Positions 41,641 to 52,336 of a DNA stretch of 64,000 bases are shown piece by piece. The position numbers and the translations under genes were made by a program. This stretch comes from Pseudoscleropodium purum. Taxonomy: Eukaryota; Streptophyta; Bryopsida; Hypnales; Brachytheciaceae. The DNA lies in NCBI GenBank assembly GCA_963969395.1, contig OZ017797.1:29388001-29452000 (forward strand), read 5' to 3'. Each line of letters starts with the position of its first letter. Position 1 is the stretch's first letter. Below the pieces are notes generated by a model, which was not told the DNA's origin, made no database searches, and saw only the letters and a program-made list of their open reading frames with translations.

Positions 41641-44600
41641 TTATGATTACACAAAAACCCTACACTGATTGATTTAAGAACGCTATAAGTTTTTCGATAT
41701 GATGAATATTCTTACCAAGAGTACATATATTAATAATATTCAAAGAGGAGTATTTCCATAAATGTAGTTGGTAAAAATATGGGAGAACCACCCATTGTCT
41801 ACCACTTTAGCGGGTTTACGCATGTATTGGAGTAGTAGAAGGCAATGTAGGAAGATAGAAATCATGAAGATTGCTAAATTTTCATGATTTTATTCCTTGA
41901 ATTCAAATTATTATGAATTTTGGAAGCCAACAATTGGTCCAAATCTTTAGTCAACATTTAGAGGTTTTTTATTTCCGATCATTCAAGAACTTCTTTCCGC
42001 TCTCTACTTGGGGACATGTGTCATGACTAGATTAGCCTTAACTTTGAAAAGGATAAAAAACACATTGAAAGCTTTGGTTGAACATTTATTTTAGCCTTGG
42101 TTGGAAATAGTGCACCCTACAAGTTGGAGATAGGTCCTTAGTCAACAATGGGTGGTTCTACCATAACTATGAAGATTAACTCCTAATTGCAATAGTATTT
42201 TGAAGTCTAAATTTGCTTCAAAATATTGGTATACAAAGCAAGGTTAAAATCTTCATCTATATTTATTATCTAACAAATTCAATTGTAAAATCATTTCATT
42301 AACCCCTAAATGCCTAAGGCCTTTATTGAACTTGTTGGAATTTGCTTTGATAAAATTGAACAAAATGTCATCATTTTCATAAACTTTGTCAATTTTTTTA
42401 AATTGAATTGTACAAATCCAAACTAGATATGTGAGAGACTTAGAGATCACAGGGAAAAAGAAAACTCAACAATATCACTTATGGATTGAAAGATTATAAT
42501 GTTTCATCAAGAAGGTGTTAAAATCATAAAAGTAATTTGAAGTCTTTAAATTCTCTTTTAACATGTCAAAACAAAAGAATTGGTCACTAAAAAAATATGA
42601 GGTTTAAGAGTATAACATGCATAATTCCAATCAACTTCAAACTTTTTGAAATCTACTCTAAGTATGGTTTTTTTAAATAAATTTCTAATGTGATTTTTTC
42701 TCCAAGTTTTAGTGTATTAGAGGCTCATTTCCAAGAGCCTTCAACACTAGAAAAGCAAAGATTTGCAATGGACAGCCTTGCATAAAATCTTGAATAGAAA
42801 AAGCATAATCATTCATTTTCCAAATTAGATTTTGATGCTAAATTAGACTTCAAAAAGCATTTTTCAAAAATATATGGTACAAAAAATAGTAATTTGGCAA
42901 GGTCTAATTTTAACTTCAAAATATTGTCAGTACCAAAATTTGGTGCTTCAAGCATTTAGGGGTCATTTAAATGTTTTTTACAAATATCAATAGAGACAAT
43001 CAAATAAAATTAATCAATATTTTTAGAAAACATATTTTTATTGCCCATTTGAACATAGAATTTAGAAAAAAAATTATGACTTTTTCAATTATTATCGGAA
43101 TGACGTAAAATATGCTTCATGTCTTGATTATGATGATTTGCATCCATATATTTTTTTAAATCTCATGTATAAATTCTAAATTTTGAAGTCAATAGAGACT
43201 ACCTAAGTTCTATAAAGGTCAAAATTAGTCTCTTGAGTAAAATAGGGGTTAAAAACTTAAGGCATTTTTAATCAATCATTGGTAGTGTAGGTTGTATTAA
43301 ATATCATTATTAGTATAATGCACTACCCTTAATTAAATTTGAAACCCTTATTTTTCCTACCTACTAAATTTTGAGCAATAATTGAAATTGAAATTTCATA
43401 CTTTAAGTGATATTATTTTAAAATTCAATTTTTAAGGAATTTTAAAAGTAGAAGTAATAGTAATTTGTTAGCAAGTTAGATATGAAGGACAAGATACTAC
43501 ATTGTGCTAAGAATAAATTCAACCATTGTTGCCACTTGCAACAACTTCATTGTGTTTTGTACATAACACTTTCAAAGGTAAGCATGTGCTTTCTAAATTT
43601 GGCTAGCTAAAAGGTAATTATCAATTATAAAGATAGAAACTTACAATTCCAATGCATGGATATTGAAAAAAAACAATAACACTTTTAATTCTCAAGTAAA
43701 CAAATGGCATATGCAAAGGTCATCTCAATGATTAATGCATGCATAAAGAGATAGGAAAGAAATAAGAACCCCCAAATGGATGTAAGCTGCAATAGAACTT
43801 GTTGCAAATAAGTAAAAGACCATCAAAATTGTCTCCATCAAAATTTTGTTGCTATAGCCCATGCATTCAAGGTGTCCAACATCAACAACAACCAACTTTG
43901 TCAAAACTTTAATTTGACAACCAACTTTTGAAACACAATAAGCATCTTGAAACTTCTCATTCAATTGAAAAGTCTTAAAACAATCTCAAAGACAAGAGAT
44001 CAATGAAGCACCTACTAACAACTCAATCTATCACTTCTTATTGCAGTTGTTGCTATATGTGCCAAAATAAAAAAACTTGCTCAATACAAAGTTGGTTGAT
44101 TATAAAATATTAATCCATATCAACCTCTATATATAGATTCTCTTGTGCACAAATTAAAAATTTGAAACAATGATAAAATGTCTAATGCTTTTTCAGGCTA
44201 CGAAGATAATTTATTTGATAATTTATGTATGAAAGATTTTTTCTCTCATTCTCTAAAGTGAATACATTAATCTTATGCCTAAAATGTTTATGTCCAACCT
44301 CAAATTCTTTTTAATAGAGATAGTAACAGCATGATTACTTTGCCTAATCATGTAAATAATGTGTTTCAATATCAAGCTTGAATTCAAGAAGAGCATTAGT
44401 ATCAAAAGACACTCTATTATTTGAATGCGTTTACAAATTCTTAATAGAGACTTGAAAGATAATAAATTACCTAGACCTAGCGTCTACAAATTGCACATTT
44501 TGTATATTTCATAAATGTGCAATTGGTGGACTCTAATTAAAAATTCAAGCCCCAAACAATTTGTCTCAAAGTTGGTTCATTGGTGATATTAGCAAGTGAT

Positions 44601-46481
44601 ACTTTGTCATCCTACTAGTGAGCAAGTAGAAATGGTTTTAGCATTTGACTATAAATCATCAACTACAAGTAATTTCTAAGAAAATTTTTGACATTGCCCT
44701 TTGTGGCATGAAAATTACATATCATGCAATAATTTTTTAAACATGTAGCTAAAATTTATGAAAATTGTTGGGCCTTAAAGATACTCCTCAACCACATGTT
44801 CTATGAAAAATTTAAAGAAAAAAAAATGAAAATTCCATTTGTAGTGAATTGTCCAAAATATCTATAATGCCCCAAAACAGTGTTTCGGACTTTAGAGGTT
44901 AATGATTCTTGCTTAGAATATGCAAACTCTAATACATGGGAACTTAGAATAATACAAGTTGTTTGATAATTTTATTTTCAACAATTTGAAAATTCATTGT
45001 TTATTCATATAATGTTCAAAAAAATGTAAAAGAAAGAAATCTAGACTCCTATTGGACTTCGACTAAGATCCAAAAAGAATTAGGGGAATTAATGACCAAA
45101 AGAATGCTTAATTGCCTTAAGAGGTGTAGTAAACCTAGAGCGCTCCAACGTCCAAAAAGTGGATGACAAACAGAATGGATTTGCTGCAAATGACAAAGAA
45201 CTAATAGTTTTCATCCACCAATTTTTTAGGAATGTTTAGGAGGGGTTCTATGCACAGTACGAAAGAGAACATGTGAATAAGTGGGAGCAGACGTGAGCTA
45301 TGAAAATCAAAAGCGCAACATGTCACGATTTTGAAGAAATTTTGAAGTGCTTAGAGTGACATTTTTGTGCAAACAGAAAATGTAAGTCCCAAAAACTTCT
45401 GGCGGGCTCATTGTTCAGGCAATTGTCTTGGTTTTTCCTTTGAATTATAGTAATAGTCCAAGTCTATTCTGGGAATATAGACACATAAATAATTTGATAG
45501 ATGGCACACATTTATGAAGGCACTCAATGAATATTTCATTTTATAGTGCAAAAAGTTGCTTTGTTTAAGAGGTTCTTTGATTTGTTTATTCATATTTTGT
45601 AGATGGGCATGTCTGTCACTTGCTAGTACAGTACAGCTCTGGTCAAGTATCGAAGATGAAGGCATTCAAGGTAAAATGCTTCTTCCTACCTTGTTTGCAA
45701 CAGACCTGGGCATTGCAAGCTCCCGTGCATCCACGTTGTTGCATTTTTTTCTAATCCTATTTCGAGAGCTCGTTGTGGAAATGCTGTTATAGAGACAATG
45801 TTTTTTGTCTTATTTTTCCACGTTTTTTTGCGTCCATTATAGTGACTTTAGCAAAGCTCATTGCACCTACTTGGGAGAGTCAAACTGTCTTGAAAACTGG
45901 TCAAACGTCTTGATCTTTGCACAAATTACAAAAAACAGTTTCGAGACTTGCTTCACATACTCATTCTTCCTAATACCTAGAGATCCTACAATTATTTCCA
46001 AATCAAACATTCACTAGATCTCTACAACTTCCCTACAATTGCGACCACTTTTCATGTCTTTTGGAACTTTGCAAATGAGTTCAGACGTTTGTTCGAGGGT
46101 TAACCCTTGAGCGCTTCGACGTCCAAAATTTGGACGATGAACAGATTGAAATTCAATTTTTTTTCTCGTTACTACTTGGATGAAAGTCATCTAATTTGTG
46201 GAGATTCTTTATGAAGTTGTTGTCCTATCCAATGGTTGATTTTGGTGTTACTAGAATTCATATTTTTCTAAAATTACAAATGTAGAAAAGCGTCAAGCCA
46301 AAAATTTCATTGACTTTAGTTCAAAATTGGATTTGCAAAATTGAGGTCATAGATTAAAAGAACGCAAAAATTTCAAAAAACCACCACATCAAGAAGTCAA
46401 ACTGGTGACGGACAAAGCAAAATTCCAAGAGACTGCAAGGTTTTTTTTCTCTTACTGTTTGGAGCAATTTTTAGAGAGTCT
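41641..46481. other. AT-rich intergenic DNA with a small TIR element and a repeat pair
   Basis: It contains the element at 41784-42159. Two related segments near 45136 and 46107 share GAGCGCT(C/T)C(A/G)ACGTCC followed by A-rich bases, TGGA(T/C)GA and (C/G)AACAGA. Otherwise it is featureless AT-rich sequence; the short frames at 43725-43964 and 45408-46017 have no support. Confidence 0.6.
41784..42159 (-). mobile_element. Short copy of the dispersed repeat with 15-bp perfect terminal inverted repeats
   Basis: AGAACCACCCATTGT (41784-41798) is the exact reverse complement of ACAATGGGTGGTTCT (42145-42159), and similarity extends a few bases outward (TATGG). The inside, read on the minus strand, matches both ends of the 29355-31500 repeat (CAACCAAAGCTT, GACACATGTCCC). 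At about 376 bp and without coding capacity it behaves like a MITE. A clear target duplication was not found. Confidence 0.6.
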
Positions 46482-48761
46482 GTGAGATTGTGGTTTGCAA
46501 GTGCAATGGTGGATCACCCGGGCGCAAACAAGGAATGGGGAGGAAAAGAGAGCAAAGAAGGGGAGTTCAGAATGCACGTTGACAAGAAACCCAAGTTGGA
46601 TTTTGGTGTGACAACTCAAGTTGATGCGGATCGAAGAGCTTCTATCTTTTCTATCAGGGCAGGATTGTTGCAGGCCATTACCAATTTGGATTTGTACAAT
46701 CCTAGACAGATAGAAGGGCTTCGCACGGCTAATGGGAGACTCGCGAAGGAATGTAAGTAGGTGAAGGACGAGCTAGAGGAGGTCAAAGCGGAGCGACTTG
46801 CTTATGAAATTCAGGCTGCAGCGGAATATCAGGAGATAATGGACCAGGTGGCCGAGTTACAAGCGAAGGTGTAGAAATTGGAAGGGGCAGCCCTAGCAGC
46901 AATTAGTTCTATAGTCGACGCTGGGCATAAGGAGACCAAATTGGAAGAGCGGAAATGCGACCAGCAAGCCAAGGCAACAACTGAAATTCAACCCCTGATC
47001 CAATCAGAATCGGACGAAGAATTCATCACGTTGCAACAAAAAGGGCTAGTTGGTCTTGAAGTAGAGTTGCTGCAAGTCCAGGCTTGGTATGGCACGTTGA
47101 ATGACAAGAAGGGGAAGAAACCTCAAGAGCAGGCAGGCCCAACTACAAAATGACAAAGAGTGCTTCATGTAGAGAATTTGGAGATGTTGTCCACATTGGT
47201 TCCACCTGCGGAGAGTCTTGAGTTTGCGTATGCCTGGGAGCGCAAGGTGTTTTTTTTGTATGTAGGGCTCAATTTTAAAGACTACATTTAGAGAACTCGG
47301 TTCAAAGTAATTTGGGCCCGAGCGGTACAACTAAAGAAAGAAAATCTTTTGACAGAGATGGTGGGCCGTGGTGATGTCTTGTTGGAGGACCTTGCTGCAG
47401 CTTTTTACCTCATTGGCGATTATAGTGCAAGGTCTCTTTTGTTCTATTCTGAATTGGAGAAGCTGTTGGCCAAGTGCAGGTAGGTGGCAAAGTCCTATAT
47501 ATGCAAATTTCTCAAACATTGAGGGAGAAAGGCAATAAATTAAAAAAATTGGATACATGCATTGCTCTTGCTATAATCTCACAACTCCTATGCAATTTCA
47601 CATTCAAAATTGATATGCTAACTAAGCAATCTCTTTAAACATCCGTGTGATTAGATTTCGAAAAAAACTGAATTATGACACTAGTCGTTCTCTGACATCT
47701 AAAAAAGAACCTACCAAAGTAGACATGAGGGACTTTCTAATAAAGATTGGTGGGGTTCCAAGAAGTTGTTGCTTCCACTTGCATTGGTCAAATGATTCAA
47801 GCTCAGAGTGTGTCACTTTTGGGTGTGTTTTTGTGTCTATTCTGGTGTTGGACTAGTACTCACAATAGGTGCATCTACATAACTATTTTCAAAAATTCAT
47901 ATTGTATTCAAACAAGCTCGGAAAAAAATGAAACTAATTTTGTTGGTTTCCTAAACCATTAAGCGCAAGGTCCGCACCAAAAGTGAGAATATAGCAAATC
48001 AAAGTGCGTACACACTTTGTGCACACGGAGGTGTTTACTGTAGCTGCTTCCTCGTAGCGGAGCTTCTTATGTTGAGCTTCTTATATTATCGCGTGCTTAA
48101 CCAATAGTGAGAGAGTATCAACTGACAAGTCCATCCCAAATGTGTTGTGAGTTCCTGTCTAATCACTATTTCATTATGTCGGATTATTTTGCAGGTTTGG
48201 TAATCACACAGAGTTTAGAGAATCTACAGGAAAGAACACTTGGGAGCTAGACCGGGGTGCAAAAGAAACCTAAATTACTTCAAGACCATCTTGTCATCGA
48301 TATTAAAAGGCAAGACCTGTCCAAAATAGACATACAAAGAACGAAGATACAATTGGTGAACCTTGTGTCGTACCAGGTGCAGCAAAGTACTACAGTTCAA
48401 AAAGAGGGAGAGCGAGAGTTGAGTGCGCAGTCGGAAGTCAGATTAAGCAATCGGAAGTCAGATGATGGGAGGTTGATTAATTCATCCCTGCAATAGAGCT
48501 CAATAGATGGGCTAAACTCCAGTCCCGAACCTGAGGTCACGAAGTCTATACCACACTCTCTAGTTCAAACCAAAAGGAAAGGAATACCGCCTATCCGGGC
48601 TTCGTGCGAAAGATCTGAGTTGAATACTGCCCAAACTGAAAAACGTAATGTTACGAAACAACCTTGTGTGAAATCTTCTAACAAATGTCCAATGCCGAAG
48701 CAGAATGCCGATGGCAGTGATAGAACTGGAAAGCGACATTTTAATGTCTCGAAGAGGGGTG
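46482..48761 (+). pseudogene. Old transposon reading frame, coiled-coil protein (5' part)
   Basis: One frame runs from 46482 to about 47500, interrupted by TAG at 46758, 46872, 47289 and 47481 and TGA at 47151 (47481 may lie just past a splice donor, CAGGTAGGT). It encodes a Glu/Lys/Gln-rich coiled-coil protein (VKDELEEVKAERLAYE, YQEIMDQVAELQAKV) ending with VLLEDLAAAFYLIGDYSA. After a likely intron a second frame (about 48196-48761, TAG at 48248 and 48494) encodes a Ser/Lys-rich stretch. It is cut at 48761 by the solo LTR. The family is not recognised; it is probably a transposon accessory or gag-like protein. Confidence 0.45.
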
Positions 48762-50288
48762 TGTCGCAGCTTAGAATTTTGATTTTCTTAGTATACACCC
48801 AAATAGGAACGGAAACTAGTCATTAGCTAACCGGATCCGATTAGGTGGGGAAGGAAAACTCAGAATTAGCACGGAACGTGAAGTAGTGGGCCTCTTGGAT
48901 CTAATCCGGTCAGGAGTAACTAACGATGGAAACGGAATGTAACACGGATTAGGTCTAGGACCGGATGATGATGATGAACCGGATTATGATGACCAAACCG
49001 GATTCATGATGACAAACCGGAACGGGTCCGGAATTTGAGTGAAGTCTTCGAGGAGCTAGTCCCGGAGACCGGAAGCCCGACGATAGGATCTAGAATTGTA
49101 GGGTAGATAGGATTTTGATTTCAGTTAGGAGTAGGAGCGGATCCGGATCCGGATCCGGCTTAACAGTATTAGGTTAGACCGGAAATTAGATTAGGACGGC
49201 GGCGGACCCCTACGGGTTTTCTGCTCCTTTTTGTGCTTTTAGGGTTTTTACCCTTTGTATATAAATCGGTTCCTGAGATGGGAATTAGGAGTTGTTCATT
49301 TTGCAAACTTCTTGTACTTTTCTATTCTTTTCATTGTGTGTCTCTCTCCAGCGCGACAGGATTGTATGATGTGGAGTTAGGATAGTACGAGTTGGTTTGC
49401 AAGTGATTTCTCCCCTTGGTGTTTATTTTCCGATCCAAGGTGCATGTGAGTAGGTATCGAAGAGTTGGGAGTGAACTTAGTTCCTCAGCACGTCTAGAGT
49501 TTGAGATTCCGGGTGAGAAAGCCGTTGTTAGGCTAGGCGGGTAGGGAGGGATTCCTTAGCTGCGCTAGAACTCCCGGGTGGGAAATCCGGTCGAGTGTCC
49601 GATCTCCTGTGAGGTCTCACCACCCGTATGGGTAACGGAAGAACTTTAGTTGATGTTGGAACGGACGGGTGCACTTGTAACCACCTGTCTTCGCACGGAT
49701 CGGAAGTAGCATCAAGGTCGTTGTAGTACGAGAGGGTCGAGTGTGGGGTCTTTGTGTGACCTACAATCCGGATTGCTATCTGGGTTGTTGTGAAGGACCA
49801 AACCGGATCCGGATTAGCTTAGGAGTTTAGAGGGTAGGACAGTGGGTCTTCAGCCACTATAAGTCACGGAAGGAGTGGTGGGCCTACCACTCTCAAAATT
49901 AAGCGACGACCCCTCTGATGGTGAAACAGAGGCAAAACTAAACCGGATAGGATTACGGGTACAGGATGACCATCCCGACCGGATTGGTCAGGACGGATTT
50001 CCAGGATCGGAAGTTGTGAGATCCTGGGATTTGGGTATTTGTACGGACCGGATAGTTAGTAGGACCGGAAGAAGGAGTAATCCGGTCTGTAGTTATCCGG
50101 TGTGTTGGTATTTCTGGTTCTAGATCTAGGACCGGAAAGTAAGATTGGCATACTGACTGAGCTTAACTGCTTAATAGAGCTAGATACTTCACAGGATCTC
50201 GTGGGTTCGATCTTTAGAGTCACTTAGTTATACTCTAGAGCGATTTTTGTGAGTATAATGGGGAATTGACCTGCCCTGTGCTGCGACA
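48762..50288. mobile_element. Solo LTR with 5-bp target duplication
   Basis: It begins TGTCGCAG (48762-48769), ends CTGCGACA (50281-50288), and is flanked by GGGTG on both sides (48757-48761 and 50289-50293). The 1527-bp unit contains TATATAAAT at 49258-49266, as expected for an LTR promoter, and many CCGGAT/GGATCC-type repeats (for example 49139-49158). There is no internal region and no second LTR, so it is a solo LTR left by recombination. The perfect target duplication suggests it is fairly young. It interrupts the older frame on the plus strand. Confidence 0.9.
49258..49266 (+). promoter_or_regulatory. TATA box inside the solo LTR
   Basis: TATATAAAT lies about one third of the way into the LTR, followed by a T/C-rich leader. 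This is the usual place of the U3/R boundary promoter if the LTR is read on the plus strand. Confidence 0.5.
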
Positions 50289-50601
50289 GGGTGCGGACTA
50301 TATTTGCAGGCCTAGGAAGAAGATGGAGATCACGGGAGAGAGAAAGAGAAAAGGAAAGCTAGATAAAGCACCTTTCCAACAAGGCTTCCCCAAGTAAAAC
50401 CCGGTATCATATGGAATTAGTCCAAGAGGCTACCGAGGTGGAGAAGGAAGCTGAACAATACTTCAAAGGAGTCCATCACAAAAGGCCAATGTGCAGTGCC
50501 TCTGCAATAGCCGCAGCTACCCATCAGGTTACTCACGACAATGGCGAGATACAAAGATCTTTCGAGCATGATCCTTCGAACGGAACCTGACCTCCCTTCA
50601 T
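50289..50601 (+). pseudogene. Old transposon reading frame, continuation after the solo LTR
   Basis: After removing the LTR and one GGGTG copy, the frame from 48761 reopens here for about 35 codons (ADYICRPRKKMEITG) until TAA at 50395. A shifted frame then stays protein-like (TRYHMELVQEATEVEKEAEQ) to a TGA near 50590. A further short stretch near 50690-50840 (NVGIVLADLEANAH) is also protein-like. A small deletion or an unseen intron would explain the shift. Confidence 0.4.
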
Positions 50602-50902
50602 ATCTTTAAGACCTATAGGGTACAAGAAAATTCTTCTGGCACCATTGATGGCACGGTCCTAAAGACCAACATGTGAAAGTGAAGGGAATAAAGAAGCAGC
50701 ACGCAACGAAGATAAGGTTTTACTTACCCCAAATGTGAGAGAGAATTTAAAAGCACTATCTAACGCACAGAGAGGAGCAAATGTTGGAATCGTGTTGGCA
50801 GACTTGGAAGCCAATGCGCATGCATCTTCTCTAAGAGACAGGTAGTGTCCATCGTTTGGAACACGTGCAAGAACAAGCAAGGTGTGGAGAAGAGCACCGT
50901 CG

Positions 50903-51762
50903 TTATTCGTTACCTGATTTGCAAACCCCTGCCCAACCGTACTGCATCTTCATCAGAAAATCCACCATGAATGTTGCCACTTCGTGGGCTTCAACGTATG
51001 CCGGTTCCACTTCAATTCCATTTCTTTATTTGAGAAGAACATTGAGCTCAGCATCTAGAAGAGGATGCGCAAAAATCACTCGTGCTTTGGTCCATTTCCA
51101 ACACTTCGACCGTTGGTCCCTAATTGCATCCGTAGTGCTCTCATCTAAACCTCCGACGTCCATTATACATTTCTTCAAGGTGAACCCTGTCTCTTCTTTC
51201 TCCTCTTTGGTCCTATACTTGTCTCCTAAGCGATATATTGCGTGTAGCACATGGTCCACTTGGCCAAGGTTGTTCTCCACAAAAATAGTATTAAGCTTTT
51301 TGACCAAATATGGGTTGGTGGAATACATTAACTCAGCCACCTGCAGCATCTCCTTAGTGAAGCCAGGAACTAGCTTAGTGATGCTATCCCATACATCCAT
51401 CTTGCGTTTGAGATCCAACCTTTCTTCCAGGGTTAACAGGACGTCCGGACGTCCGGATGCGGACGTTGTGTCCGTAGCGTCCGCTTGTCCCCCATCCGCC
51501 TGTCCGCTCGTTCGCCCCGTCCGCCCGATTACGGCTGTCCGATCGACGCGCGGACTGATTTGGTCCGCACGATCTGGGCGTCTACCTCGGGCGGTCGGGC
51601 CATCCGCCCCGCCCGTCCGCCCCGCCTCGCCCGTCCGCTTTCCGACGGCGGTTGGGACGCTGCGTCCGCTAGTGTCTGTGCGTCCGGACGTCCGGAAAAC
51701 GGACGCTATTTTGGGGCGGACGTTGAGATTCGTCAACCCTGCTTTCTTCGTCTTGCACCACT
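50903..51762 (-). pseudogene. Old transposon reading frame on the minus strand (3' part)
   Basis: The frame runs from the hAT element's edge (51427) to TAA at 50903, with one in-frame TAA at 51026. It encodes a charged protein (MDVWDSITKLVPGFTKEMLQ, GQVDHVLHAIYRLGDKY) of unknown family. The hAT MITE (51428-51741) and the CACTA element (from 51763) interrupt its upstream part, which continues at 63672. The two insertions plus one TSD copy each total 12231 bp, a multiple of three, so the frame lines up across them. The longer plus-strand frame 50856-51818 is its antisense shadow. Confidence 0.5.
51428..51741. mobile_element. GC-rich hAT-type MITE with 8-bp target duplication
   Basis: The ends are CAGGGTTAAC (from 51428) and GTCAACCCTG (to 51741), inverted repeats of hAT type. 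The flanks are identical 8-bp repeats CTTTCTTC (51420-51427 and 51742-51749). The 314-bp interior is about 65-70% GC and consists largely of GTCCG/CGGAC units, including GGACGTCCGGACGTCC near both ends. It has no coding capacity of its own, but by chance no stop breaks the surrounding minus-strand frame. Confidence 0.9.
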
Positions 51763-51775
51763 CACTACAAGAAAA
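51763..51775 (+). repeat. CACTA left terminal inverted repeat
   Basis: CACTACAAGAAAA, 12 of 13 bases matching the reverse complement of the right end. ACT at 51760-51762 is the left target duplication. Confidence 0.93.
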
Positions 51776-52336
51776 ACCTGTCCGGCACAACCGACTAAAG
51801 TATGACTGGATGTCCTAAATGACTACACTATGACTAGAGCTCTGTTATTTCACATTTTACACGATGTTTTTGTAAGGTAGTCATTTTATAGTCATTTTGT
51901 AGACGTAGGGATGAAGACTGTTGGAACTGTGACCAAACAGTGCGTTCATCCGCTGGTTTTCTGTGAGCACATTGTTCAATGGCATGACGTGGGCGGATGA
52001 CGACTTTCGGTTGACATACTCAGTTGTATGGTGGTCCGTTAATGACTGTGTTTTGCCTGCATGAATGACTTCTTCCTACTAAGGAATGACTGATCTGTAC
52101 TAGGAGATGACTGTGACGTCCACAGTCAACATACTCAAACTTGAAATTATATTCTTTCCCATGAGATTAGTGGAAATCAAGGCATCCTACGGTCTTGAAA
52201 ATGAATTTCAAAAAAACTCACATGCACTGAAACAAAATTATAGTCATCCACATGTGGAAGACCTCTTTCATTTTGTTGTGTAAGGCAAATGGAAGGGTGT
52301 GAGCATAATTCCTAGAGAAAAAGAATGCTCATCAAC

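Noticed and set aside
50856..51818. 320-codon open frame on the plus strand
   Set aside because: It is serine-rich and crosses the hAT MITE and the CACTA end. The opposite strand has a charged, helical protein-like frame that realigns across both insertions, so the plus frame is its antisense shadow.
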